Source: an uncultured Bacteroidota bacterium
GTDB taxonomy: Bacteria > Bacteroidota > Bacteroidia > Chitinophagales > Chitinophagaceae
Reading direction: 5' to 3'
DNA: 64,000 bases
Assembly: GCA_903882805.1 (NCBI GenBank)
Contig: CAIRYK010000059.1
Location: 16,849-80,848 of the forward strand
Under the pieces are notes generated by a model that saw nothing but the letters and a program-made list of their open reading frames with translations, was not told the DNA's origin and made no database searches. This document shows, piece by piece, positions 52,802 through 62,157 of the stretch. Made by a program: the position numbers and the translations under genes. Positions within the stretch are counted from its first letter, which is position 1. Each line of letters opens with the position of its first letter.

Positions 52802-53776
52802 ATGAAATCTAACCGCTTTTCATTTTCAGCCCTGTTTGTGTTATTGACTATTGCGTTTGCGGCATGTAAAAACGGAGATTATAACGTCAGTCAAGTTACT
52901 ACCAATGACAGAGCGCTACTCAACCAAACATTTAATCCACTGCGCAGCACGCCGCAGAGTTTTTCTGTAAATGCTGGTAGCCCCCAGGTGATAAATGGTA
53001 CAGAAGGCACACGCCTCGAATTTTATCCCAATTCCTTTAAAGACGCTAATGGCAATATCATTACTTCGGGTAACATAAACATACAGCTTATAGAAATGTA
53101 CACTCTTGGAATGATGATAGCCAACCGCGCCACAACTGTAGCCAATGGAGAATTGCTGATAAGCGGCGGCCAAATCTACATTTCTGCAACAATGAATGGC
53201 AATGAAGTTTTTGCCAATAAATACTCAATAGGCTTCAAACAAACAGGTAGATCGCAACAACCGATGGCCATTTTTTATGGCAACACCAATAATGCCGATT
53301 CAGTTGTAACCTGGGAACAGGGGGATACAACCAAGGTGGGTATTTTAACTGCTGCTACTGTTGCTGATAGTTTTAATAAAGACAGCGATTATTTCAGGTT
53401 TGACTCTTGCGGAAAATTCAAGTGGATCAATTGCGACTACTTTTTAAGGTCAAGTCAACCTAAAACGAGAATCAGCGTAGTAATGCCTGATGGAACCTAT
53501 ACTCAGGGCAACACTCAGGTATACTTGGTGATACCCAATATCCGTTCTGTAATGGGAATCGGCCCTTACGATAATACAACGCACACATTTGCATCCGTTG
53601 CTGACTATGGAGTACCTATAGGCACAGTCGTGCATTTAGCAGTAATAGCTAAAAAAGACAATAACTACTATTACAGTTTGCAAAAAGATATTACCGTTAC
53701 AGAAAACATGACTAAGACAGTAACAATGACGCCCCTCACTCTTGCGGGCCTGCGCGCTGCGCTGGTAGACCTGTAG
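52802..53776 (+). CDS. Lipoprotein of unknown function
   Basis: The 324-residue protein has a lipoprotein signal (MKSNRFSFSALFVLLTIAFAAC). The following mature part is beta-rich and contains an FSVNAGSPQVINGTEGTRLEF segment and a late DITVTENMTKTVTMTPLT strand. No family was recognised. Outer-membrane anchoring is inferred from the lipobox. ATG at 52802 chosen; a start 22 codons up would bury the lipobox. A terminator with a T tract follows. Confidence 0.7.
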   Translation: MKSNRFSFSALFVLLTIAFAACKNGDYNVSQVTTNDRALLNQTFNPLRSTPQSFSVNAGSPQVINGTEGTRLEFYPNSFKDANGNIITSGNINIQLIEMYTLGMMIANRATTVANGELLISGGQIYISATMNGNEVFANKYSIGFKQTGRSQQPMAIFYGNTNNADSVVTWEQGDTTKVGILTAATVADSFNKDSDYFRFDSCGKFKWINCDYFLRSSQPKTRISVVMPDGTYTQGNTQVYLVIPNIRSVMGIGPYDNTTHTFASVADYGVPIGTVVHLAVIAKKDNNYYYSLQKDITVTENMTKTVTMTPLTLAGLRAALVDL

Positions 53777-53819
53777 ACTTCCATAACTAATACTGAAGCA
53801 GAAATACCTAATACCCCCA

Positions 53820-53847
53820 AAGCAGTCGCTCCCCGGCTGCTTTTTTT
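53820..53847 (+). terminator. Terminator of the lipoprotein gene at 52802
   Basis: AGCAGTCG pairs with CGGCTGCT (one G-T pair) over a 5-base loop, followed by seven T. It lies about 45 bp past the stop. Confidence 0.75.
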
Positions 53848-53918
53848 ATGGATATCAGCGATGATAATTTTTGATACTTCCGCGCCAAATGATGTATTAT
53901 CTTCAATTTAAAAAAACC

Positions 53919-54509
53919 ATGACGTTTGCCGACTTAGATTTAACAAAAACCTATTCATATGCAGACTATTGCCAATGGAAATTTCAAGATCTTTTGGAAT
54001 TAATTAAGGGTAAGATCTTCGAAATAGGACCTGCGCCTTCATCGTTACACCAGTCTATCTCCAGAGAAATATCCGGCGAATTGTGGCTTTTCCTGAAAGG
54101 CGAAAAATGCAGCGTTTTCTCGGCGCCATTCGATGTTCGCATACCCAGAAAATCCGGATCCGACAAAGATATTATCAATGTAGTGCAACCTGATATCTGC
54201 GTAATTTGCGATCCCAATAAAATTGACGTTAGAGGATGCCTCGGCGCTCCCGACATAGTAATTGAAATTTTATCTCCTACAAACAGTAAAAGAGAACTAA
54301 AATACAAATATGACGTGTATGAAGAAGCAGGCGTACTGGAATACTGGCTGGTTTTGTCAGGTGAGCACGCTGTTTTGATACACAGACTCGTTGAAGGAAA
54401 ATTTGTGCCACAAGGGATGCTAAGCGATGCAGATGTTGCTACTTCTACAGTATTACCGGGATTTTCGTTGCCGTTAGCGAATGTGTTTAAGAACATAACC
54501 GACCTGTAA
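53919..54509 (+). CDS. Uma2-family (DUF820) restriction-like endonuclease
   Basis: The 196-residue protein starts MTFADLDLTKTYSYADYCQW. The PD-(D/E)xK-type fold is shown by VVQPDICVICD (Asp), GAPDIVIEILSP (Glu) and the following KRELKYKYDVYEEAG (Lys). Uma2 proteins are numerous in Cyanobacteria and Bacteroidota; their DNA target and purpose are unknown. The start at 53919 is favoured over two upstream starts because relatives begin at this point. It stands alone with no methylase nearby. Confidence 0.82.
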   Translation: MTFADLDLTKTYSYADYCQWKFQDLLELIKGKIFEIGPAPSSLHQSISREISGELWLFLKGEKCSVFSAPFDVRIPRKSGSDKDIINVVQPDICVICDPNKIDVRGCLGAPDIVIEILSPTNSKRELKYKYDVYEEAGVLEYWLVLSGEHAVLIHRLVEGKFVPQGMLSDADVATSTVLPGFSLPLANVFKNITDL

Positions 54510-54596
54510 CACGCACTATTTGTATCAAAGTTAAATAACGCTACGCGACCATTTACCGCCGCATTAACACAAAGTCGTTTTATCTTGCAGCCTATT

Positions 54597-55676
54597 ATGG
54601 CTACTACTACTTATAGCTACAATCAGCTTTATGCTTTTACCTATGCTGTATTTTGCGGCATGGGCAGTAGCGATACAGATGCTACAACTGCTACAAAAAC
54701 ACTGCTCAGCGCAGATATGCGCGGAATAGACAGCCACGGCATAGCCCGGCTAACCGGTTATGTACGGCTATGGGAAGCTGGACGTGTGAATGCCCAACCC
54801 AACATAAGAGTGGTGCACGAAACGCCATCTACGGCGGTGGTGGACGGCGATGCGGGGCTTGGACTTGTTGTGGCGCCTTTTGCAATGAGCATCGCCATAC
54901 AGAAGGCAAAAATAGCCGGCACAGGATGGGTGGCTGTGCGCAACAGCAACCACTTTGGAATAGCAGGATACCATGCCATGATGGCGCTGCAACACGATAT
55001 GATAGGCATAGCCATGACCAACGCCAGCGCACTGGTAGCGCCTACCTTTTCGGTAGAGCGGATGCTGGGCACCAACCCGATAGCGGTAGCTATACCAGCT
55101 GATAAACAACCGCCATTTGTAGCCGACTTTGCTACGACCACCGCGGCCAATGGCAAGCTGGAATTGCTGCAACGTAAAAATGCACCCACGCCCGAAGGCT
55201 GGGTTCAGGATAAAAACGGAGCTACCTCGACCGATGCGCACGAACTGAAAAAAGGCGGAGCGCTGCTACCTCTTGGCGGCGACCGTGAACACGGCAGCCA
55301 TAAAGGCTATGCGCTGGGTAGTATAGTAGATATATTTTCGGCATTGCTCGGCGGGGCCAGCTATGGCCCTTGGGCGCCGCCTTTCCCGGCCTACGTGCCA
55401 ATGCCCGCCGACATGCCCGGCCAGGGCCTCGGACACTTTTTCGGTGCAATGCGGGTGGATGCTTTCCGCCCGGCCGATGAATTCAAGCTCCATATGGACA
55501 ACTGGATTAGTCGCTTCAGGGCTGCAACACCTGCCGAGGGCCATGAAAAAGTGTTGATACCCGGCGACCCTGAACGCGAAATGGAATACATACGCGCTAC
55601 CGAAGGTATTCCCCTGGTAGAAAGCGTTTTAGATGAATTGAAAAAAGTAGGCGAACAGTTCGGACAAAAACTATAA
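54597..55676 (+). CDS. Ldh-family (malate/L-lactate/ureidoglycolate) oxidoreductase
   Basis: The 359-residue protein has the Ldh_2-family signatures ADMRGIDSHGIARLTGYV (catalytic His), RNSNHFGIAGYHAMMAL, NPIAVAIPA and GSHKGYALGSIVDIFSALL. These NAD(P)-dependent enzymes form a family separate from classical lactate dehydrogenases and act on 2-hydroxy acids such as malate, lactate, ureidoglycolate or sulfolactate. The specific substrate is unknown. A TTATCTTGC sequence 13-21 bases before the ATG resembles a -7 box, so the mRNA may have a very short leader. Confidence 0.87.
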   Translation: MATTTYSYNQLYAFTYAVFCGMGSSDTDATTATKTLLSADMRGIDSHGIARLTGYVRLWEAGRVNAQPNIRVVHETPSTAVVDGDAGLGLVVAPFAMSIAIQKAKIAGTGWVAVRNSNHFGIAGYHAMMALQHDMIGIAMTNASALVAPTFSVERMLGTNPIAVAIPADKQPPFVADFATTTAANGKLELLQRKNAPTPEGWVQDKNGATSTDAHELKKGGALLPLGGDREHGSHKGYALGSIVDIFSALLGGASYGPWAPPFPAYVPMPADMPGQGLGHFFGAMRVDAFRPADEFKLHMDNWISRFRAATPAEGHEKVLIPGDPEREMEYIRATEGIPLVESVLDELKKVGEQFGQKL

Positions 55677-55806
55677 TGTCGCCAACTATAACAAAAATAT
55701 CGTGTTTGAGGCGATTGAATTTAAGTAAATATTAATAAACTACATTTTCATCAGCATAATTATTGCCGCCGAAAAACTACCTTTACAACAAAACACAGCT
55801 ATCAGA

Positions 55807-57024
55807 ATGATAATGGCTCCATTACCGCCAAACGAGCAGGAAAGATTAGAGGCGCTTCATGAATACCACATTCTGGATACACTACCGGAAACGGATTTTG
55901 ATGACATTACCCAAATCGCATCTGAAGTTTGCCAAACGCCTATTTCGCTGGTAACAATAATTGATGCCGACCGCCAGTGGCACAAATCTAATCTGGGCCT
56001 TTACCTTGCAAACGGACAAAAAGAAATAGAATCGCCGCGCAAAACTTCGTTTTGCGCCCACGCTATACTCACGCCCGGCCACGAATTTGTGGTGCCCGAC
56101 GCTAAAAATGACGCCCGATTTGCCGATAACCCTTCCGTAATCGGAGAGCCTTTCATTGGCTTTTATGCTGGCATACCGTTGGTTAACGCCGAAGGATATG
56201 CGCTGGGCACTCTTTGCGTACTCGATAACAAACCAAATACGCTTACCGAAAATCAGATTATAACCCTAAAGGCGCTGGCAAGGCAAGTAGTTTGCCAACT
56301 GGAACTGCGCAGAAAAAACGCACAGCTTAAAGAAAAACAGGCCGAACTGCAAAATGCCTACAACGACCTGGAAAAATTCTCGTACATAGCATCGCACGAC
56401 CTAAAAAGTCCACTGAACAATATTATTTCGCTCACACACTTGCTTAAAGACGACTATGGCAATTTGCTGAACGAAGAAGGGAATGAGTATATAAAATTCC
56501 TTAACGATTCGGCATACCAGCTCAGCGATCTGGTAAACGGCATTTTACATTATTCTAAATCTTCGCAATTGTTGCTTGAAGACAAGGAGTACATCAATGT
56601 AACTCAACTGATACAGGAAGTAATTGGCCTTCAGGTAATACCCGAAAACTGCCTCGTTTATTACGAGACAAGCGACAAACAAATTTTTTCTTCCCGCATA
56701 GCGCTCAAACAAATTCTGCTCAATCTGCTACACAACGCCATACGTTATGGCGATCAGCAAAATCTGAAAATCGAAATCATCTTCTCTGAAACTTCAACCA
56801 ATTATTCGTTCGAGGTAAAAGACAACGGCCCGGGCATAGAGCCTCATAATCAGGCTAAAATATTCGACCTTTTCGAACGACTGCAGAAAAAAGCGCACGA
56901 TGGCGAGGGCACGGGAATAGGCTTGGCTATTGTAAAGCGACTGGTAGAAAAACTGGGCGGCGCTATAAAAGTAGTATCAGACGTAGGTATGGGCGCTTCG
57001 TTTATTTTCACATTGCCCAAGTAG
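55807..57024 (+). CDS. GAF-domain sensor histidine kinase
   Basis: The 405-residue protein is soluble. It has a GAF domain at about 25-165 (SLVTIIDADRQWHKSN, FCAHAILTPGHEFVVPDA, GTLCVLDNKP), a short coiled coil, a HisKA domain with phosphoacceptor H197 in FSYIASHDLKSPLNNI, and a HATPase domain with the N box LLNLLHNAIRYGD, G1 VKDNGPGI and G2 GEGTGIGLAIVKRLVE. It senses a signal in the cytoplasm and passes phosphate to an unknown response regulator; none is adjacent, so it is an orphan. Confidence 0.9.
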   Translation: MIMAPLPPNEQERLEALHEYHILDTLPETDFDDITQIASEVCQTPISLVTIIDADRQWHKSNLGLYLANGQKEIESPRKTSFCAHAILTPGHEFVVPDAKNDARFADNPSVIGEPFIGFYAGIPLVNAEGYALGTLCVLDNKPNTLTENQIITLKALARQVVCQLELRRKNAQLKEKQAELQNAYNDLEKFSYIASHDLKSPLNNIISLTHLLKDDYGNLLNEEGNEYIKFLNDSAYQLSDLVNGILHYSKSSQLLLEDKEYINVTQLIQEVIGLQVIPENCLVYYETSDKQIFSSRIALKQILLNLLHNAIRYGDQQNLKIEIIFSETSTNYSFEVKDNGPGIEPHNQAKIFDLFERLQKKAHDGEGTGIGLAIVKRLVEKLGGAIKVVSDVGMGASFIFTLPK

Positions 57025-57060
57025 CAACTTAGACTAATATTTACGGAATAGAACTGGCGG

Positions 57061-57639
57061 CTATTTCAGGGCTTCGCCTTTATTTACCTGCACAGCTCCC
57101 TGCGGCTTTATTATTCGGTACCAGGTAAAATCGCGGTTGGCTTCCATACCTGTGCCATGCAGCGTTTCGGTGGGTGTGTTGATTACTACTTCTTTTTCAG
57201 TAAAAAACCGTTCAATGCTGTTATTCCAGATTAGCTCAGGGGTTTGCATGGTCCCTTTTTTGCTCACTATCTTCACACTGTCCCATACTATAGCGTTCTG
57301 CAGTCCGTCGTAAAACCGCGATGAGTCGGCAGTGAGCACATTTTCCACTTCGCCGCTATCGTTAAAAAACTCCACCTTTAGCCCATTGTTCATATCAATA
57401 TAGGTAGGTTTCAGGTATTCGTTGCGGGCAAAGTCGTGGGCAAATATGCGTATCTGTGTCTTACCTTCTTTAGAGTAGATGATGGTTACGTCCTCGGCTT
57501 TGTCGTCTTGTCGCCTGGCGCCGCCGGTAAGCGCCCTTATCTCTTCTGGGTCGTTGTTGCAGGCGCCCAAAAACAAAACACCCGGAAGAAGTATCCGGGT
57601 AAATGCTTTTAAAAATGTATTGCGACTCGCCTTATTCAT
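57061..57639 (-). CDS. lptC: LPS export ABC transporter periplasmic protein LptC
   Basis: The 192-residue protein has a lipoprotein-like signal (LLPGVLFLGAC). The mature part is an LptC/OstA-type beta-jellyroll: GKTQIRIFAHDFA, PTYIDMNNGLKVEFFNDSGEVE, the block ALTADSSRF-like, and PTETLHGTGMEANRDFTWYRI near the end. LptC relays LPS from the LptBFG transporter to the LptA bridge. It overlaps the outer-membrane protein gene by 8 bp. Confidence 0.85.
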   Translation of the reverse strand: MNKASRNTFLKAFTRILLPGVLFLGACNNDPEEIRALTGGARRQDDKAEDVTIIYSKEGKTQIRIFAHDFARNEYLKPTYIDMNNGLKVEFFNDSGEVENVLTADSSRFYDGLQNAIVWDSVKIVSKKGTMQTPELIWNNSIERFFTEKEVVINTPTETLHGTGMEANRDFTWYRIIKPQGAVQVNKGEALK

Positions 57640-58942
57640 ATTTACGCGGTATAAACCACTTGTCGTTGAATGATATTCCTACTGTGAATTTCACATAGTT
57701 CTGCTGAATCAGGTTGTTGGTTGTAGTGCCCAACCGGCCAAAATCGATAGCTGTATGAATACGCGACAATGATTTTCTGAACGGGAAGCTTGCGCCGGCT
57801 GTGATTCCATAAAAGGGCATTCCCTGATCGCTGATGCGCAAATAATCGCTACCATAGTAAACACCCATACGGTAAGTAACGCGGGCAAAATAATTGCGAA
57901 TATTAGTGATGTCGGGGGTTAACTCGCCGCCAAGACTCATCTTGTACGACATATCGCCCACATTTATGTTCATAGAGCTATCGGGCTTGCTGCTGAAATT
58001 GCTCCACTGTGTAGCCGAATAATCAACGCCTATACTCCATTTGTCGTTTTTAGACAATATTGCGCCGATACTATACGACAACGGCATTTTCATTTTGCCT
58101 GTTTGCTCACCAGCGTAGCGCGAAGTATCATTTACTATTGTGTCGCCAAAATTGTAGGTAGAGATGTTGTAGGCATTTACACGCTGAGTAAGGTTCTGGT
58201 TGATCGACACCGTTCCGCCTATACGCAGGGTATGAAATGTGTCCAGCTTAGCCTCATAGGCTGCGCCGCCTTTCCAGTATATACCGCCAATGCGTTTGTA
58301 GTTGGCATATACTGCTGTAAACACACCAGTGGTGTCGAGCGGAGAGGCAGAGGTAATATTGGTATAGTTACCAAATAAATAACCGAAGTTGAAACCAACG
58401 CTGAAACCTTTTTTACGTGCCGCAGCGCCTATAAAGCCATAGTTAAGACCGCCCTCGCCATTATAGCCGCGCTCTACCCTACCAATGGTTGTAGAACTTG
58501 ACAGCAACGTATCGACCAGCGAATAATAACTGTGCGAATAAGGGCGGAAACCAAAACACAAGCCCGCATTTTTGCCTACGGGCACACCTATAGAAAGGTA
58601 TGCCAGCGATGCAGTGCCGGTAGAATAAGTAAAACCGCCGCCGGTAAGCGACTTACTGCTGCCGAAGCCGCCCACCTCAAAGGTTGTGCGCTGTAGCGAA
58701 GCATAGGAAGCCGGATTATCTGTATTGATCTGAAACGGATGACTATAGGCCGACGTAATATTGCTCATGCCTCTGAGCGCAGCGCTGTTGCCATCGCTCA
58801 GTTCACCTATCCCAAACTTTGAATATGGAATATTTTCACGCCCATTAGTAGGATTGCTAACTGTGCTCGTTTGGGCTACAGCGTTGATACCCCCAAGAAT
58901 GAATAAGCCAACTAATGCAATCTTAGCGTGGGAATGACACAT
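57632..58942 (-). CDS. Outer-membrane beta-barrel protein of unknown function
   Basis: The 436-residue protein has a signal peptide (MCHSHAKIALVGLFILGGINAVAQ). The mature start is NIPYSKFGIGELSDGNSAALRGM, a pattern shared by Bacteroidota outer-membrane proteins. The rest is composed of alternating amphipathic beta strands (GFSVGFNFGYLFGNY, RIGGTVSINQNLTQRV) and ends VGISFNDKWFIPRKYE. It could be a porin-like or assembly-related barrel; which is unknown. It overlaps coaX by 20 bp and lptC by 8 bp, so the three are one operon. Confidence 0.8.
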   Translation of the reverse strand: MCHSHAKIALVGLFILGGINAVAQTSTVSNPTNGRENIPYSKFGIGELSDGNSAALRGMSNITSAYSHPFQINTDNPASYASLQRTTFEVGGFGSSKSLTGGGFTYSTGTASLAYLSIGVPVGKNAGLCFGFRPYSHSYYSLVDTLLSSSTTIGRVERGYNGEGGLNYGFIGAAARKKGFSVGFNFGYLFGNYTNITSASPLDTTGVFTAVYANYKRIGGIYWKGGAAYEAKLDTFHTLRIGGTVSINQNLTQRVNAYNISTYNFGDTIVNDTSRYAGEQTGKMKMPLSYSIGAILSKNDKWSIGVDYSATQWSNFSSKPDSSMNINVGDMSYKMSLGGELTPDITNIRNYFARVTYRMGVYYGSDYLRISDQGMPFYGITAGASFPFRKSLSRIHTAIDFGRLGTTTNNLIQQNYVKFTVGISFNDKWFIPRKYE

Positions 58943-59666
58943 TATAGTTTACAATTAAATTTAATCCCTTCAACAATAAGTCTGGGTCGGCAAATATCTT
59001 ACTTTTAATTTTGCTTGCAAAGAAAGGCGCATCACCGCCCGTTAATATGGCGTTAAAATCAGGATATGCTCTTTCGTATTCCGCCACCATGCCATCTATC
59101 TCGGCAGCCATACCAAAAATGGCTCCTGTGCGCATACAAGATTCGGTATCATAGCCCAGCAACAACAGGTCGCCCTCTACATCCACTTCAGGCAGCCTGT
59201 CGGTAAATGCATTCATTGCTTTAAGGCGCATACGCATACCGGGCGATATAGCTCCACCGCGGAATGTGCGGTTTTTCTGCACCAGATTATACGTTATGCA
59301 GGTACCGCAGCTTACCACAAGGTTATTCTGCGTAGGGTTCATTACATGCGCTGCCGTTACCATGGCCACTCTGTCGGCGCCCAGTGTGTCGGCCGATAGG
59401 TAGGCATTGTTTATGGGCAGTCTTGTATAGCCGTCCAGTTTTACCATTGTGCTTATCCTCGATTTCACCAGTTGCTCCAGTTCATCGCTATGGCTCACTA
59501 CACTGCATACTATAGCCTTCTCGGGCTTGTAGGCATCCATCAGGTCGGTAACTTTTTCTAATGCATTATCTTCGTTGAAAACAATTTGTTTTTTTATTAC
59601 ATCGTTCTCAAATATCGCGGCTTTAATATTGGTATTTCCCCAATCAATGCAGAGATTTATGGACAT
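58923..59666 (-). CDS. coaX: Type III pantothenate kinase
   Basis: The 247-residue enzyme has the ASKHA-fold motifs: LCIDWGNTNIKAAIF (phosphate 1), DTLGADRVAMVTAAH with the catalytic Asp, VVSCGTCITYNLV (phosphate 2) and AISPGMRMRLKAM. It phosphorylates pantothenate in the first step of coenzyme A synthesis. Type III enzymes are not inhibited by CoA. First gene of the overlapping set coaX, outer-membrane protein, lptC. Confidence 0.93.
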   Translation of the reverse strand: MSINLCIDWGNTNIKAAIFENDVIKKQIVFNEDNALEKVTDLMDAYKPEKAIVCSVVSHSDELEQLVKSRISTMVKLDGYTRLPINNAYLSADTLGADRVAMVTAAHVMNPTQNNLVVSCGTCITYNLVQKNRTFRGGAISPGMRMRLKAMNAFTDRLPEVDVEGDLLLLGYDTESCMRTGAIFGMAAEIDGMVAEYERAYPDFNAILTGGDAPFFASKIKSKIFADPDLLLKGLNLIVNYNVSFPR

Positions 59667-59879
59667 CGGCTAATTCGTTTTTTTAAGTGATGGCAATTTA
59701 GTAAAAATAGCGCTTACCGGTTACTTAATTTATCATTAAACCGGCTTTTATCCACAAAACACCGCCCCATGTCAGTAAATAATTTCTTTGGTGATTGTTA
59801 CCAGGTTATTTGAGCTTGTTTATCCAGCAATTCACAACAGATAGATAAATATCTCTGCTGAAATGATTAAAATTGCAGC

Positions 59880-61292
59880 ATGACCAATAGCCTACTACAT
59901 TTGTTGGGGGGCAATAATGCCAAATGGCTGGCAACTTTAGGGTTGTGCGTCACAACTACCTGCGCCTCCGCCCAAATTATAGAAACAATGGCGGGTATTG
60001 GCGGTAAGGAAAGCTATACTGGCGACGGCGGACCGGCAACGCTGGCCAAATTGAACCTGCCGATGGCGATGGCCATAGACAAAGTTGGTAATATATACAT
60101 TGCCGACGAACGCAATAGCGCCATACGCAAAGTAGATAATGCCGGAATAATAACCACTGTAGCAGGCAACGGTATTTTCGACTATGCTGGCGATGGCGGA
60201 CCGGCTACCGCTGCCCACTTGTCGAACGTAGCCGGACTGGCCATAGATGCCAACGACAACCTGTATGTGGCCGATGAAGTAAACAACCGCATACGTAAAA
60301 TAGACCGCAACGGACGCATAACCACCATAGCCGGCAATGGTAAAATGGGCTACAGTGGCAATGGTAAGGCCGCTACCCTTGCTGCACTTTACTACCCTAT
60401 TGGCGTAGCGGTAGATGCAGTTGGTAATGTATTTTTTGCCGATGCCGGCAACAACGCTGTGCGGTGCATAACAAAAGATGGCATTATCAATACCGTGGCC
60501 GGCACAGGCGCAGGTGGATATACCGGAGATGGAGGGCCCGCGTCGGCAGCACGGCTAAGTCACCCAACAGGCGTGGCCATAGACCCCGGTGGCGATCTAT
60601 ATATAGCCGACGAAAAAAACAATGTAATACGCAAAGTTAGCCCGGCGCGCGGCGGCAAAATATCGACCATTGCCGGAACCGGCAAGCCTGGTTATGGCGG
60701 CGACAACGGACCAGCGCGCAACGCAAGTCTTAACAACCCTACGGGCATTGCCGCCGACAGCGCAGGCAACCTATATATAGCAGACTATAACAACAACAGA
60801 ATAAGAAAAATAGATGCCGCAGGCTCAATGACCACTGTGGCAGGCACAGGGGCAAAGGGAACCGGAGGAGATGGCGGCCCGGCAACCGACGCCCAGTTTT
60901 ACGTGCCCTGGAATGTTACTGCCGATAGCCGAGGTAACCTGTACATTGCCGACTTTGGCAACAACAAGGTGCGCAAAGTATGCTACAAATGCCACACGCC
61001 CGCGCCGCCGCCAGTAGCTTACAGCGGCATACAGGTAACGCCCGACATTTATAAAAAGAAACTGAAAATAAAGGGCTCGCTACACAAAATGGCTACGCCA
61101 ACCGATGAACCTACAGTGGTAGAGATAGCCGACAATGGCGGATGGGTTGTATATAAAGATACCATTACCGCACACAAGGGATATATAGATACCGACATAA
61201 AAATGGATGCCGCCATGCGCCGCGGTATGTATATACTGAGCCTGAAGGGCGGCGGAGAAACCGGGAATTTCAGATTTGTGGTAGAACGATAA
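59880..61292 (+). CDS. Secreted six-bladed NHL propeller protein
   Basis: The 470-residue protein has a signal peptide (LGLCVTTTCASAQ) after a short polar start. Six NHL blades cover about 34-365, with the repeated GDGGPATAAHL, VAVDAVGNVFFADA and IRKVDNAG. The C-terminal 90 residues (TPDIYKKKLKIKGSL ... GMYILSLKGGGETGNFRF) resemble a T9SS sorting domain but lack the NP start seen in the other two paralogues. The ligand is unknown. A lone TTATCCACA lies about 125 bp upstream. Confidence 0.83.
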   Translation: MTNSLLHLLGGNNAKWLATLGLCVTTTCASAQIIETMAGIGGKESYTGDGGPATLAKLNLPMAMAIDKVGNIYIADERNSAIRKVDNAGIITTVAGNGIFDYAGDGGPATAAHLSNVAGLAIDANDNLYVADEVNNRIRKIDRNGRITTIAGNGKMGYSGNGKAATLAALYYPIGVAVDAVGNVFFADAGNNAVRCITKDGIINTVAGTGAGGYTGDGGPASAARLSHPTGVAIDPGGDLYIADEKNNVIRKVSPARGGKISTIAGTGKPGYGGDNGPARNASLNNPTGIAADSAGNLYIADYNNNRIRKIDAAGSMTTVAGTGAKGTGGDGGPATDAQFYVPWNVTADSRGNLYIADFGNNKVRKVCYKCHTPAPPPVAYSGIQVTPDIYKKKLKIKGSLHKMATPTDEPTVVEIADNGGWVVYKDTITAHKGYIDTDIKMDAAMRRGMYILSLKGGGETGNFRFVVER

Positions 61293-61362
61293 CAACAAGC
61301 AAGCAGCCATATCAACAAACTATTATTTGACTTTTTCATTTTAAATATTTACATTTACGCCC

Positions 61363-61809
61363 ATGAGCTTCCTGAAAGATTTTAAAGCCTTTGCAATGAA
61401 AGGCTCGGTAATAGACCTCGCAGTGGGTGTTATTATTGGCGGCGCCTTTGGCAAGATAGTTACCGCAATGGTAGACGATGTAATAATGCCTCTGGTGGCC
61501 ATGTTTACCGGACAAGGGCAATTGTTTTCAGATAAATTTCTGGAACTGCCGCTATCGGCCGGGGGTAATAAGTACCCATCGCTTGCCGAGGCTAAGAAGG
61601 CAGGCGTAAATGTGTTTGCCTACGGTCACTTTATACAAACCGTGGTAGACTTTCTGATCATTGCTTTTTTTATATTTTTAGTAATAAGGCTGATGGCCAA
61701 AATGCAGCATAAAGAAGAAGCCGCAGCAGTAGCCGCGCCACCACCACCACCGCCGCCATCCAGCACAGAAGTATTGCTTACCGAAATTCGCGACCTGCTA
61801 AAAAAGTAA
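61363..61809 (+). CDS. mscL: Large-conductance mechanosensitive channel
   Basis: The 148-residue protein starts FLKDFKAFAMKGSVIDLAVGVIIGGAFGK, containing the N-terminal helix and TM1 with its glycine-rich gate. TM2 is FLIIAFFIFLVIRLM at about 96-110. A Pro-rich linker (seven Pro near 126-133) precedes the C-terminal helix EVLLTEIRDLLKK. It opens under membrane tension to release solutes during osmotic downshock. The length and motifs are standard. Confidence 0.95.
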   Translation: MSFLKDFKAFAMKGSVIDLAVGVIIGGAFGKIVTAMVDDVIMPLVAMFTGQGQLFSDKFLELPLSAGGNKYPSLAEAKKAGVNVFAYGHFIQTVVDFLIIAFFIFLVIRLMAKMQHKEEAAAVAAPPPPPPPSSTEVLLTEIRDLLKK

Positions 61810-61832
61810 GTTGTCGTCACTATATTATAGCT

Positions 61833-61866
61833 ACAGCCCGCGCCATTGCCGGGCTGTATTTTTTTT
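61833..61866 (+). terminator. Terminator of mscL
   Basis: ACAGCCCG and CGGGCTGT form an 8-bp stem over a 9-base loop, followed by ATT and a T-rich run. Confidence 0.85.
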
Positions 61867-62157
61867 GGTAGAACGGCTACGAATATGCTTTGAATGAAGA
61901 AATGAAGAAATAAAAGCGTAAAAAATACCAAATCGATTAAAATTCGGCGCCAACGCATGTCATTGCGCCGTTAGGCGCTACAGGATTGTAGTTGAGTGAT
62001 GTATTGTTTTTGGCTGCGCCCCGGAGGGTCGCAACAACCCCGCATAGCGATATTTAATGTCCAAATGGTATAACTCTATTTTTCTTTCATCGTACACATA
62101 AAAAACCAAACGCCCCAAAAGTCCTTTACACTTTGGGGCGTTTGCGTATATAGTAGC
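61867..62157. other. Intergenic region between mscL and the recombinase module
   Basis: About 290 bp with no gene I can support. It holds one notable hairpin: arms CAAACGCCCCAAA at 62106-62118 and its complement at 62131-62143, a 13-bp perfect stem with a 12-base loop. Poly-A precedes it on plus, so on minus it is followed by T, consistent with a terminator for minus-strand transcription coming from the recombinase side. Confidence 0.5.
62106..62143 (-). terminator. Probable minus-strand terminator
   Basis: A perfect 13-bp stem with a 12-base loop; on minus it is followed by GGTTTTTTA. The nearest minus-strand gene (recombinase) ends about 370 bp away, so its 3' region would be long unless an unseen transcript is present. 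Confidence 0.6.
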
